DNA from: Cryptomeria japonica
Lineage: Eukaryota; Streptophyta; Pinopsida; Cupressales; Cupressaceae
Direction: 5' to 3'
DNA length: 64,000 nt
Assembly: GCF_030272615.1 (NCBI RefSeq)
Contig: NC_081410.1
Coordinates: 573,635,241 to 573,699,240, forward strand
A program made the position numbers and the translations under genes. The notes beneath the pieces were generated by a model that saw only the letters and a list, made by a program, of their open reading frames with translations, searched no databases and had not been told where the DNA came from. Shown one piece after another: positions 11,588-23,730 of the stretch (its first letter is position 1; the number at the start of each line of letters is the position of its first letter).

Positions 11588-14500
11588 CCCTTAGGACCCC
11601 ACAACACCTAACGACATCATATAAGGACCCTTCGAACAACATATGACCCCTTAAGACCATATGATGTTCTAACACATGTGCAACCCCATTAGAACCCCAC
11701 ATGACCCCCAATGACAACATATAACCCCTTAGGACCATGTAAGATATCCTAAGTGGTCCTATGGTGTCGTAAAGGGTCATATGGTGTTGTAACACATGTG
11801 TGGCCCAATTAGGACACCACATGACTCCTAACAACATCATGTGACCCCTTAGAACACCACATGACCCCTTAGGAGCATATGATGTCTTAAGGGGTCTTAT
11901 GGTGTCCTAGTAAGTCATATGGTGGTATAACACATGTGTGGCACCATTAGGACTCCACATGACCCCTAACAACACCATATGACCCCTTAGCTAACCACAT
12001 GACCCCTTTTGACCATATGATGTCCTAAGAGGTTTTATGGTGTCCTAAGGGGTCATATGGTGTTCTAACACATGTGCATATCCATTAGGAACCCACAAGA
12101 CCCCAAATGACACCATATGACCCCTTAGCATACCACAGACCTCTTAGGACCATATGATGTTCTAAGGGGTTGTATTGTGTCCTAAGGGGTCATGTGGTGT
12201 TCTAACACATGTGTAGACACATTAGGATCCCAAAGACCCGTAATGACACCATATCACCCCTTAGGACCATATGATATCTTAGCAGGTCATATGATTTGCT
12301 ACGGCATCATATGGTGCTCTAACACATGTGTACACCCATTAGGACCTTACATGACCCCCCAATGACACCATATCACCCCTTAGGACCATGTATGATATCC
12401 TAAAGGGTCATGTGGTGTTGTAACATATGCATGGCCCAATTAGGACCCCACCTGACCCCTAATGATATCATATGACCCCTTAGCACACCACATGACCCCT
12501 TAGGAGTATATGATGTCCTAAGGGGTCATATGTTGTCCTACTGGGTCATATGGTATTATAACACATGTGTAGCACCATTATGACTCTGCATGACTCCTAA
12601 TAACACCATATGACCCCTTAGCACACCACATGACACCTTAGGACCATATGATGTCCTAAGGGGCCGTATGGTTTCCTAAGGGGTCATATGGTGTTTTAAC
12701 ACATGTGCAAACACATTAGGACACCATAAGACCTCTAACAACACCATATGACCCCTTAGCATACCACATGACCCCTTAGGACCATATGATGTCCTAAGGA
12801 ATCATATGGTGTCCTAAGGGGTCATATGGTGTTGTAACACATGTGTGGCCCCATTAGGACCTCAAAGACTCGTAACGACACCATGTGAGCCCTTAGCACA
12901 TGACATGACCCCTTAGGACCATTCGATATATTAAGGGCTGATATGATGTCCTAAGGGATCATATGATGTTCTAACACATGTGCGGCCCCATTAGGACACC
13001 ACATGACCCCCAATGACACCATATGACTCATTAGGACCATGTATGATATTCTAAGGGGTCATATGGTGTCCTAAGGGGTCATATGGTGTTGTAAAAAATG
13101 TGTGGCCCAATTAGGACCCCATGTGACCCCTAATGACATCATGTGACTCGTTAGCACACCACATGACCCCTTATGAGCATATGATGTCCTAATGGGTCAT
13201 ATGGTGTCCTAGTGGGTCATATGGTGTTGTAACACGTGTGGTACCATTAGGACTCCACATGACCCTAACGACATCATATGACCCTTTAGCACACTACATG
13301 ACCCCTTACGACCATATGATGTCCTAAGGGGTCGTATAGTGTCCGAAGGGCTCATATGGTGTTCTAACACATGTGAAAACCCATTAAGACCCCACAAGAC
13401 CCCTAATGACACCATATGACCCCTTAGGACCATATGATGTCCTAAGGGGTTGTATGGTGTCCTAAGGGTCATATGGTATTCTAACACATATGTGGCCCCA
13501 TTAGGACCTAGAAGAACCATAATGACACCATACAACCCCTTAGCACACAACATGACCCCTTAGGACCATATGATATCTTAAGGGGTCGTATGATGTACTA
13601 AGGAGTCATATGATGTTCTAATACATGTGTGGCCCCATTAGGACCCCACATGACCCCCAATGACACTATACGACCCTTTATGACCATGTATGGTATCCTA
13701 AGAGGTCATATGGTGTTGTAAAGGGTCCTATGGAGTTGTAACACATGGGTTGCCTAATTAGGACCCCACGTGACTACTAATGATATCATGTGATGCCTTA
13801 GCACACCATATGACCCTTTAGGAGCATATGATGTCCTAAGAGGATGTATGGTGTACAAGTGGGTCATATAGTATTGTAACACATGTATGGCACCATTAGG
13901 ACTCCACATGACCCTTAGTGACACCATATGAGACCTTAGTGCACCACATGACCCTTTAGGACCATATGATGTCCTAAGGGCTCGTATGGTGTCCTAAGGG
14001 GCCATATGGTGTTCTAACACATTTCCAGACCCATTAGGACCCCACAAGACCCCTAATGACACCATATGACCGCTTACCATACAACATGACCCCTTAGGAC
14101 CATATGATGTTTGAAGGGGTCGTATGGTGTCCTAAGGGATCATATGGTATTCTAACACATGTGTGACCCCATTAGGACCTTGAAGGCCAGTAGCGACACC
14201 ATATAGTCCCCTAGCACACGACATGATCCCTTAGGTCCATATGATATTTTAAGGGGTTGTATGATGTCCTAAGAGGTAATGTGGTGTTCTAACGCATGTT
14301 CGGCCCCATTAGGACCCCACATGACCCCCAATGACACCATATGACCCCTTAGGACCATGTATGATATACTAAGGGTCATATGGTGTTGTAATGCATGCAT
14401 GGACCAATTAGGACCCCACGTGACCCCTAACAACATCATCTGACCCCTTCGCACACCACATGATCCCTTAGGAGCATACGATGTCCTAAGGGGTCATATT

Positions 14501-14795
14501 GTGTCCTAGTGGGTCATTTGGTGTTGTAACAATTATTTTGCACCATTAGGACTCCACATGACCCGTAACAACAAAATATGACCCCTTAGCACACCACATG
14601 ACCCCTTAGGACCATATGATATCCTAAGGGGTCGTATGGTGTCCTAAGGTATGATATGGTGTTGTAACACATGTGTAGACCCATTAGGACCCTACAAGAC
14701 CCCTAATGACACCATATGACCACTTAGAATACCACATGACCCTTAGGACCATATGATGTCCTAAGGGGTCTTATGGTGTCCTAAGAGTTCATATG
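11588..14795. repeat. Satellite array, block 1: five-monomer higher-order repeat
   Basis: Monomers of about 102-140 bp share ...GACCCCTTAGGACCATATGATGTCCTAAGGGGTCATATGG..., then AACACATGTG and CCATTAGGACCCCACATGACC. The word after ACACATGTG changes in a fixed order: (A) ...CCCATT, (B) GGCCCAATT, (C) GGCACCATT, (D) an ACCCATT or ACACATT type, (E) GGCCCCATT. Type A copies start near 11672, 12312, 12974, 13621 and 14292, giving a higher-order period of roughly 640-671 bp. A monomers are shorter (~102-120 bp) because they lack a GCACACCACATGACCCCTTAG segment. The block is cut at 14795 by an LTR insertion. Confidence 0.9.
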
Positions 14796-16403
14796 TGATG
14801 GGATGGGGTTTGGGATAGACTAGCCTAGTCTATGCTCTTGGATCCTTTCCTTGGATCTCCTAGTGTTCTCCTCACACCCTAGGGTCTTAAGGACTTCCTT
14901 TTCTTGAGGAATCCCCTGACCTTGCCCAATCCACCCACCAATGAGTTGCTATGCTGCTCCTAAGGTCTCACCTACTCATGAGACTCAAAACCCCTTACTA
15001 TGGCTAATAAGGGCTAAGGTTTGTTTCACACTATCCAAGGTCTTAGCAAGGTTGTATCAGATCTTAAACCATGTTTTACATCCCCCCATCTGCCCCCAAT
15101 AAGTTTCTACCTTCATCCTTTCTACCGATTTCACTATTTTGTGTTTTTGCTTACAAAACAGGGTTACAAGGATTAGGACCAATTAGGCCTCCTACCTGGT
15201 CCTTTAGGGCTTTCTCTCACAAATGATGCATACAAAACTCTAACTCCCAAAATGGAATATCATTCAATTGGAAATGGCTCAAGGATTTTCTAGGTTTTGG
15301 GCCTCCAAGTGGCCGTATAGTGCCTACGGAAAATTTTGGGGTTTTTTAAAGGGTTTTGTGAGGGTTTTGCAGTCTGCCTGGGTCACAGTGAAGGTTTTTT
15401 GTGTTAGCCACCTTGTTTGGATTGGTTGAGGATCCTCCTTCACACCAATGATTCTTCTAACACTCCTCTACACCTCCTCCAAAGGATGTACTCTCCTTTG
15501 TCCAACCTTGCTCTCCAAGACCTCTGCAATCTAACATCTCCTAACCAGGCATTGTCTAGTCTCGCCTAGGAGTGGTTCTTTGCTTGGCTTTCCTGCATTT
15601 TTTAGGGCCCTGCTTGTTTTGAAATATGGTACAAGGTCTGCACTCTCATTCCCCATGGTTTCATGGTGGTTCCACAACGGGGAATGGAGTTAAGACTTCA
15701 TTTACACAATCTTGTCCAAAACTAGACAGTAAGAAGACAATTTACAGACTATTTACAAACACACTCAATCTGCAAATAAAGACCTAAAATAATTGCTTGA
15801 AATGAAATAATTTACACCATGACAAACATTCCACATAGATTCAAATGTTTCTCAATCCATTAACTTGCTTGTTTTCTTCATTCAAACTGACTAGTAATAG
15901 TTTTACAGTCTCAGTCTGATCTCTTTGCTAGGGCCGTACAAACTTTGACATCCAACCATTTAACCTGGGGTTTGTAACATCTTATACCACCCATACCTCA
16001 ATCAGTGTGCCATATTTAGGGTTTTCCATGCCAACCTAAGGATTTTGACATCATGGTGGAAAAGTTGCTTGACAACTTTTAAAAGTTGTCATGCAACTTT
16101 TGCAACTTTTGAGCAACTTTCCCAATGTTGCTCTTCATGACTCCTAGACCCACAATAGGCCAACATAAGGCTACCACCATAATATGAAGGACCCCTAAAC
16201 ACCTCTAGGAGACACATACCCTTCATTTTCAAGAAAATCACAATCTTGACTTATGACCCCTACGATCTCCTCTAGGACCCTAACTAGGACCTAGTCTAGC
16301 ACACATGAGCTCATGGCTCTTATTCATGTACAATGGCTTCATAAGAAGCATAAAACCAAAAAAAAAAGAAAGAGAAAGAGTTTGGAAGGGTTATCTTTCA
16401 CCA
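14796..16403. mobile_element. Probable solo LTR (1,608 bp) inserted in the satellite
   Basis: The segment begins TGATGGGATGGGG and ends TCTTTCACCA (TG...CA). It is flanked by perfect 5-bp direct repeats ATATG (14791-14795 and 16404-16408) that belong to the satellite monomer. The satellite resumes in phase after it (type D before, type E after). It contains no protein-coding region, PBS or PPT that I can see. Internal features are a palindrome ATAGACTA-GCC-TAGTCTAT near 14814 and a cluster of GCAACTTTT/AAAAGTTG inverted words near 16065-16125. A solo LTR is the simplest reading. A non-autonomous LTR element without distinct internal region is possible. Confidence 0.75.
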
Positions 16404-16631
16404 ATATGGTGTTCTAACACATGTGTGGCCCCATTAGGACCCTCAAGACTCGTAACGACACCCTACGACCGCGTAGCACACAACATGAACCCTTAGGACC
16501 ATATGATATCATAAGGTGTTGTATGATATTCTAAGGGGTCATATGATGTTCTACCACATGTCTGGCCCCATTAGAACCCCTTAGAACCATATATGATATC
16601 CTAAGTGTTCATATGGTGTCATAAGGGGTCA
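16404..16631. repeat. Satellite array, block 2 (types E and A)
   Basis: Resumes with ATATGGTGTTCTAACACATGTG and GGCCCCATT (type E, ~16417), then a type A copy (~16556), and is cut at 16631 inside a GGGGTCA word by element D. The order D-E-A is continuous with block 1 across the solo LTR. Confidence 0.9.
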
Positions 16632-17250
16632 TAATGAGCTGAGATATTAGCTCCTTTTATTCCTAGAACTCATAAGTTTTTGTCATGTTTTGACTTGTAT
16701 AATGGGATGCTAATGATGTATTAGTATTGGAATATATGCATTTTAGATGTTAGTTGAACCCATTAAATCATGTTTTGTCTTTGCTAATTAATCCTGTCGC
16801 CATGCCAGTTATTCCTGCAGCCATGTGATTTGTTCATGTTGCCATATAGATTATCATAGGTGATATCAATTGTCAAATAAATAAGTGTTATGATTAATTA
16901 AAATAGATATGTATATGTTTGTATGTACTCTCTTTTCAATTGCAGGAATAAATGAGATTGTGCAGAGAAGGTTGTCTTGTCACGTCAAGAAGGCAGCTTG
17001 AGTTATTCAAGGGTCGACTAAAAGTTTAAATCAGCAAAGAGGATAATGGGCATGAGGAACAACAAAGGAGTAGCAGGATGCACAAGACTCATTTATGTTT
17101 GACTTTAGTGAGCATCAATTTTGTAATACCGCCACACTATATTCTTGGTTGTGGTTTGGTGTAGATACACATTTTTAGTGGCTTAACTCCAACTGTTCTC
17201 CTTCATGAATGTTATCTGCCTCTTCTCATCGGCATGATCTTAATTGTAGG
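16632..17250 (+). repeat. 5' LTR of element D, first part
   Basis: It aligns with 57826-58451 of the 3' LTR (shared GAGATATTAGCTCCTTTTATTCCTAGAAC and onward). The expected terminal TG reads TA here. It breaks at GTAGG (17246-17250), the target duplication of element A, and continues at 42529. Confidence 0.88.
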
Positions 17251-18383
17251 TGTAGACGTATAAAAATGACCATATTCCTAACTCAATATTTAATGTTCAT
17301 TTTATTCTCATTCCTCTATTTAGTTAAATCTAATTTAATTAAATCACCCACATTCCTCTATTTAATTAAATAAATTATTCAATTTATTTATTTAAATTCA
17401 CTTAAGCCTTTTATATCATTTAATTGAATAAATTATTTTATTTAATTAAATCCCTTCTCTCTACTTTTAATTAAATTTACATTTAATTAAATAGTTCACC
17501 CCAAATAAATAAATCTAAATTATTTAAATTCCCCACTTGCAACCAAATTAAAATAAAGCAATTTATTTTAATTAAATCCTATTATTCCTCACCCACTTGC
17601 CTCCTAAACCTCTTCCTAAATTCTTCTAGAACCCTCCTAATCCTAATCAATTAACCTAATCCCATCAATTATCCCCTTTTCCCTAAATTTGAGGAGGTCA
17701 CTTCTCAAATTTGGAGTAAAGTCTTCCAAAGGCATTAAAACCTTTATGCCTTCAACAAGCTAACTTGTTGAATACCCCCAAATTTGGAAGGACTCTTACA
17801 AATTTGTCCCCAAAGTCTTTCAAACCATTAATGGTTAACTAATCCTTAGTGGCATGGTTAGAGACTTTTTGCCTAACTCAACCCTCATCTAACCTAGGGG
17901 TCTCATCAACCATTCATTACCTTGACCATGGTTATCCCTTTAACCCTTGCACAAGAGTTTATCCTTTGGGTAAAACCTTTATCCATTGGATAACCCTAAC
18001 CTAACCTTAACTCTAGCCTCCTAGGGTAACCATGAGGTCTTCTCAAGTATTTAATGCTTCTTACTTCTCCTCTCAAGCAGTCTTATGCTGACAATTGTCA
18101 CCATTTCATTGGTGAGAATTGTAAACATGGATTGATAACTTTCAATCTTGACCATCCATTGCCCTATTTTTTCTATAAATAGATCCCTCATCTCTCCATT
18201 TTATCATCCAAGTCTTTAGCATCATACTTATACTCAATTTTAGCAAGCATTTAGCCTCTCTTTGTAATAGAAATAAATCTAATAATCATTTTAGAGTATT
18301 TCTATCATCTTAGATTAAATCATATAACTATTATATCATGTTAGGATAGTATTTTTACTAACCTTGTCATCGTATCATCTAGT
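17251..18383 (+). repeat. 5' LTR of element A, first part
   Basis: It begins TGTAGACGTA and matches 41059-42237 of the 3' LTR almost continuously (TTAATGTTCATTTTATTCTCATTCCTC and onward). A TATAAA box lies at 18174-18179, in CTATAAATAGATCCCTCATC. It is interrupted after CTAGT (18379-18383) by element B and resumes at 26267. Confidence 0.9.
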
Positions 18384-19644
18384 TGTAAAGCGGAAAATTG
18401 CGAGCGAACCCTAAGTGTTCCCCCCACCACTCCGAGGAGAGGGGAAGGAGGTCACTAGGGTTGATGGTTTTCACTTAGAGGAGACTTTACATTCAAAAGA
18501 GGGGTTGAAACCCACAAGATCCAATCCCACACAATGCAAGATCAAGTTCTAAATGAGTTTCAAGGATTGTGATAGCAAGGCTACCCTCTTTTGTAAAGAA
18601 TGTAGATAGAAGGATTAAGCTAGTAATACATAAAAAGTGTGAAAGATTCACTTATAAATAGAGATAGGAATATAGGATGAAGCTGTGGACCTGGAATTAG
18701 TAGTAAAATGTCGAGACGATGCTGTCCTACAAATTTGAGCGAAAGTTGATGGGACGATGGTGCCCGGCGTGCACACGGTCCTCCGAAAAATCCGAGAAAC
18801 GAAGGGGGATCTGTTTGTCTCTACACAAGGATTCCAGATCTTCAATTACAGCTGCGTACCTGCAACCTACACACAAAAAAGAGAGGATGATTGGGGGGTT
18901 AGGGATTAGGGGTTTTCCCTTAGGTCAAACCCCAGTTTTGGAATTAACCAAGAAATGAGAATGTTGTAAATGTAAATGATTGTAATGTAAAACAAGTACT
19001 AGTACCTTGTTGTAAGAATGTTTGTATTCTTACATGCGAAGGTGTAAATGTTGTTGTATGTTGTATGTTGTAAATGATCTCCTCTTCAATGGTTGAATCC
19101 TTGTCTTGAATGCAACACTTAGCCTTGAATGGAGACTTAGAATGATCAATTGCTTGAAGGAATGCTTGAATGCTTGAATGCTTGAATGTTTGAATGTTTG
19201 AGTATCGCTTCCGTCCTTTTTTCCCTCCTCCAAAATGGGAGAGGAAATGTAGTTTATATACTTGTCAATTAGGGTTAAAAGACTAATTTTTCTGACCTTA
19301 GGCTGACCTAGGAAGATTATTTTCCAATTTGCAAACATAAAGACCCGAGACCCAAAAGAGACCGGGCCCAAAAAATAGGGCCAGGGACCAGGGTGCTAGG
19401 CGCCATGGTCCTAGGGGACTAGGGCGCTAGGTGCCATGGTCCTGAAGGACCAGGGCACTGGGCACCATGGTCCCACCTCCAGGGACAACAGGGTGCAAGG
19501 AGGATCAGGCCAGGGTGCTGAAAAATGCAGTTTTTGATGTCATGAACAAGTTTTGGGGTCTCCATTCAGGTTCCGTGTTGCATCGCCATCATGAAGACCC
19601 AAATGCGATCGAAATTGCAAGTGTCACAATTTTAGGATGCTACA
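18384..19644 (-). repeat. LTR of element B (3' LTR in element orientation)
   Basis: 1,261 bp. On the minus strand it starts TGTAGCATCC next to the PPT and ends CGCTTTACA. A TATATAAA box on the minus strand lies at 19253-19260. Inside are a 31-bp unit repeated three times (19385-19475) with GGACCA...TGGTCC ends, and a GCTTGAAT octamer run near 19150-19200. A 113-codon frame (19371 to 19030) recurs in the other LTR but has no protein-like features. Confidence 0.92.
19385..19475. repeat. 31-bp tandem triplication inside the B LTR
   Basis: Three units starting at 19385, 19416 and 19447, each of form GGACCAGGGCACTGGGCACC followed by ATGGTCC, with GGACCA...TGGTCC ends able to pair. The same array is at about 26002-26092 in the other LTR. 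Many of the differences between the two LTRs fall here. Confidence 0.75.
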
Positions 19645-19658
19645 TTTAGCCCCCACTT
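19645..19658 (-). other. Polypurine tract of element B (minus strand)
   Basis: On the minus strand the sequence AAGTGGGGGCTAAA lies directly before the LTR start TGTAGCATCC. This is the expected PPT and fixes the orientation of the element. Confidence 0.75.
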
Positions 19659-20433
19659 TAGCGGGAGTATAAGCGTATGCTCATACTTCCGGTAAAGTAC
19701 AAGGAAACAACATTGAAAGACTTTCACCACGTCAAGAAGGCAAGATACACCAATCCCCCAGTGGACTAAGGATCTTACGAGTTCGATTGACAAAGTAAAA
19801 GGGAAGATCATGAGGGAGAACCATGACTGTCAGTAGTAAGGTTCCCTCACTATGAGTCATGTAAGAAAAATACCAAAAACTTTCAAGGCAAAGCTAAGTT
19901 CGCCAAGAAATTTTCAAGTATCCTGAAGGGATAGATGGGGTGTATGCCCCCCTATGTTAAAGTGATCACACATGCCTCAACGGGGGTGATTGCTTTAAGG
20001 TAGTGATACACATAAGAAATGAGAAGGGAAAGGAGCACGTTATCACAAAGATTTAGCCCCCAAGTGTGAGATAAACCCAAGGATAATAGACACAAAACAC
20101 AAAGCATGAGGTGACTTCACTTTCCTTGGGGTCAGTATGCTATATGATAATTCATGTATATCATATGTATGTATGCATAATTGTTCTTCATTCCCCGATC
20201 AAGGAAGGTCACCTAGAAGAAGGGAACACATGTGTCTTTTGAGTCAACATGAGAGAGACCAAAAGAGATCTCAATGCTTTGCATCATCCTCAAGTAGACA
20301 ACACTAAGGACAACAAATAGAAGAATGAGAATAACACATAGAAGAAGTAACAAAAGAGAGGAGGAGAGAATCTGCTATGCTAATGAAACTAGTCTAGCAT
20401 GTCATCTACCCCCCAATCTTGCTGATCAATATT
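19659..20433 (-). other. 3' non-coding region of element B, where pol is missing
   Basis: About 775 bp between the end of the Gag-protease frame and the PPT. No RT, RNase H or integrase motif is visible in any frame, so pol is absent, not merely broken. Confidence 0.7.
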
Positions 20434-23400
20434 TCAGGAACACAGGAAACACACTAGAGGAGGAACATCCAACACAGCAGATGGAGCTATCACAAGATCC
20501 AAACAAGGGCTATGTTCATGTTCCAAGCCACATTGTTCTTGTCTAGGAGCTAGGATAAGTGCTTTAGAAAATTCGTTAGATAGATGGTTATCAACATCAA
20601 CATATTCATATTCACTATCAGAAGCAAGAGAAGTAACATTTTCATCATGAATAACATTTTCATCTATATCATCATCAAGATTTATAAAAATAGGATCTTT
20701 AACTCGCACAGGATCAAGACCATCATGCATCTTATGTTTAGGAGATCTTGGAGAAAATGGAATAATGCTTGTTGAAGGTGTTTTTGGGGATTGCAAAGTT
20801 TGAGAAGCAGCTGCTTGAGCTCTAAGATGATGCTTTCATTGGCGTTCACGTGCAGAACGATTTCGTCTAGTCTTAGTAGGAAGTGGAGAAGATTGAGGAG
20901 GAGGAATGTTCTCATCCTTACCACTTGGGTGTTTAGGTTGTGGTCTCTTAGGCTGGATAATAGGAGAAAAGGAAGGTCTCTTCTCTCCATAAGAGGAAGG
21001 AGGAGGAACTGCTCCATACAAAGGAGGAATATTTGGTTTAGGAAGGAGACCAAGTCCATCATGACGAGGAGGTATAGGTCTACTTTTAGAAATTTTATTA
21101 GACATAGACATAGTCACATCCATAGGAATGGGTTAGGAATCTTCTTGAGGAAAGACATTAGTTTTATCTTTCAAAGGAAGAACTTCCTTCTCAAGAATGA
21201 TAGGAATATCAAGTTTGGGTGTTCTAGGTTCAGTTAGAGATAGGATCATATCTGTTTTTCACTTTTGATAAGATTTGAAAAGATGATCACTTCGCGGAGG
21301 AAGAGATTGGAATTGTTTAGGCCAAAAATAATCAATAGGAACACTAGAAGTTCTTTCAGATGGTTTAAAGAGACTATGATTGACAGTAACAACTTCACCA
21401 TTATGGGGAAATTTCAAACACTTATGAATAGGAGAAGCAATAGCTTTCATGGAAGATAGCCAAGGATAGCCTAGCTTCACATGAAATTATTCGGATGAAG
21501 AAATAATAGCAAAGTTCACATCAAGGGATTTGTTATGGACTTCAATTGGTAATGTAATAGAACCAATTGTAGGAGAAGAAAATGCATCAAATATTTTCAC
21601 AATCACATCTATTTTGTCATAGATCACTTGATTCAATTGCAAAGTAAAGAGAAATTCTTCAGTAATAACATTAACCATGCACGAAGGATCAATAAGCACT
21701 CCACGGCAAGGTGTATTCTTGACTTTTGCAACTATGTATAAAGGACCATCGGGTTCCCTAATAGTTTCACTAGAATCAAATGTGATGGAAGGTTTTTTAG
21801 GGTTTTCTTGCTGCTCTACAAAGTTAATCACATTCGGAGTCATAGACACAAGACCATCAGATGAGAAAGAGGAATCATTAGTCTCAATCACATTAGAGGT
21901 ATGAGAAGGTAATGGATCAGTAAAAATCTTAAGATTTTGGTTAGGAGGAGCTACAGATGTGTTGCTTTTGTCATTCACTCCTGAAATAGAGATAGTATTA
22001 TTATCAATCAAATCTTGAATTTTACCCTTTAAAGCAAAACATTTTTCAGTATCATGCCCAGGTTGACGATGAAATTGACAAAAAGATTTGTTATCAAAAT
22101 AGGGTTAATTAATCTTTGCAGGATTTATTTGCTTTATAGGAGGGAGAGTAAGCACATTTTGTTCCAATAACTTATTCATAATACTATGCAATGATTCATT
22201 CAAAGGAGTAAACTTTCTTTCTTTCTTGAAAAAATTAGAAATAGGAGGCACACCTGATGTTGCATTCACATTGTTGTTGATGATGTTTTCATTGAACTTA
22301 ATGGATTCTCTGTTCGGTTTAAACTTTCCAAATGGTTGTTGACTACTATCACCCTTATCACTCGGAGCCATAGGATTTTCTTGTTCCATTTGACTCATAG
22401 TCAGTTGATAATTGTGAAGAGTTGCACACAACTTTTGGAAAGAAGTAAACTTAGAAAATAGAAGTTTGTCTCGAATATCTTTTTGTAAATTAGAAATAAA
22501 GATTCTTTGAATATCATTATCAGGCACTAGAAAGGAGATTTGAGCATACAAATGCTTATATCTACCAATGAAATCAGTCAATTTTTCTTTAACACCTTGT
22601 TTACAATGCATTAAATCAATCAAAGTAACTTTAGGACTTATATTGTTTTGAAATTGTTGAATAAAAGCATTTGCAAGTTGTTCGAAAGAAGTAATAGAAT
22701 AAGAAGGCAACGAGCAATACCATTGTAGGGCTTTATCTCTTAATGTCCTAGTAAACAGTTTTGCAAGCAACCTTTGGTCATAAGAAAAATCGGTACATAT
22801 TGTTTGAAAAGTCTTAACATGTGTTAGAGGATCACCTTTACCATTATAAAGCTCCAAATGTGGGATTTCAACATGCTTAGGTGGGATAGCTCAAACAATG
22901 TCAAGAGAAAGTGGGCTCGCAACATCAAATGTGGGCACACTAAACTTAGATTGATTCATAGAGGCAATTTGTTGCTGTAAAGAAGAGACAGTTTGTGCAA
23001 GATTGTTAATGGTTGCTTCAGTCGAGGAGTTCATATTAGATGTGTTAGATTGTGATGGAGGTATTATGGTATTGAAAGAAGGTATTGATTGAGAGTAAGG
23101 TGGCAGGACACTATGATAGTTAGTCATAGGAGATGATTGGCAAGGAGGAATACTACAAGGAGGAATGGAATGGTTGAATGAATTGCCCCCTTGCGTCATG
23201 TTCATTTGTGGAGATGTAATAGGGACACTCATTGAAGGAATGAATGAAGAAGTCGGATTGAATGAAGGAAGAGGGTTAATTGAAGAGGAAGGATTGCCCC
23301 CATGAATGGTGATCATAGGCGGAATGTCTTGTATAGAAGTAGTCATTATGTTTGATGTAAAGGTGGGTATGCTAGCAATAGAAGTTGTCAAAGGAATAGA

Positions 23401-23730
23401 ATGATTGATTTGAGTAGGAGGTTGTGTATAACCTAAAGTTTCGGCACAACTCTTCATAGGCATCACATTCGAATCCACAATGTGTGCAATACCACGCAAG
23501 ATATCAATTCCATTCTTATCACTTTGAACCATACATTTTAGACCCTCAATTAATGAAAGAGCTTGACTATCGGGATACTCTTGAGACATCCATTGCTGAA
23601 AATCATCAAATTGGTTATCCAATTTCGAAAGTTGTTCTACAGAAACCTCATGGAGAGCTTCTTCATCATTAAGAGGATTAGAGGAATTACCTGTGTCCTC
23701 GTTAAAAAGGCCATTCAAATTAGGTTCCAT
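20434..23730 (-). pseudogene. Gag-protease polyprotein of element B with six premature stops
   Basis: Reading leftwards from the ATG at 23730, one frame of about 1,099 codons runs without any frameshift. It is broken only by stops ending at 22891, 22105, 21487, 21259, 21133 and 20836. Order: acidic N-terminus; Ser/Pro/Asn-rich linker; capsid region (ELYNGKGDPLTHVKTF, DKALQWYCSLP, FIQQF); CQFHRQPGHDTEKC, a Cys-His zinc-like motif typical of Tat-type Gag; aspartic protease with GVLIDPSCMVNVI in place of the usual LIDxGASxNVI; protease tail LGYPWLSSMKAIASP; and a Pro/Lys-rich then acidic C-terminal extension ending at TAG/TGA without RT. At least two stops read as CGA (Arg) to TGA. The protease motif lacks the normal G after D-x, so it may have been impaired before the stops arose. 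Confidence 0.85.

Noticed and set aside
11588-14795. Regularly spaced repeats that might be taken for a CRISPR array
   Set aside because: Units are imperfect and continuous without unique spacers, in a plant nuclear context; it is a satellite.
16632-17250. Reading 16632-17250 and 42529-43204 as two unrelated repeats
   Set aside because: The uninterrupted 3' LTR at 57826-59113 aligns across both, and the break carries a GTAGG duplication, so they are one LTR split by element A.
19030-19371. 113-codon frame identical in both LTRs of element B (also at 25647-25988)
   Set aside because: It is duplicated only because it lies in the LTRs. Its start lies upstream of the TATA box, so it spans the LTR promoter, and it has no protein-like motif.
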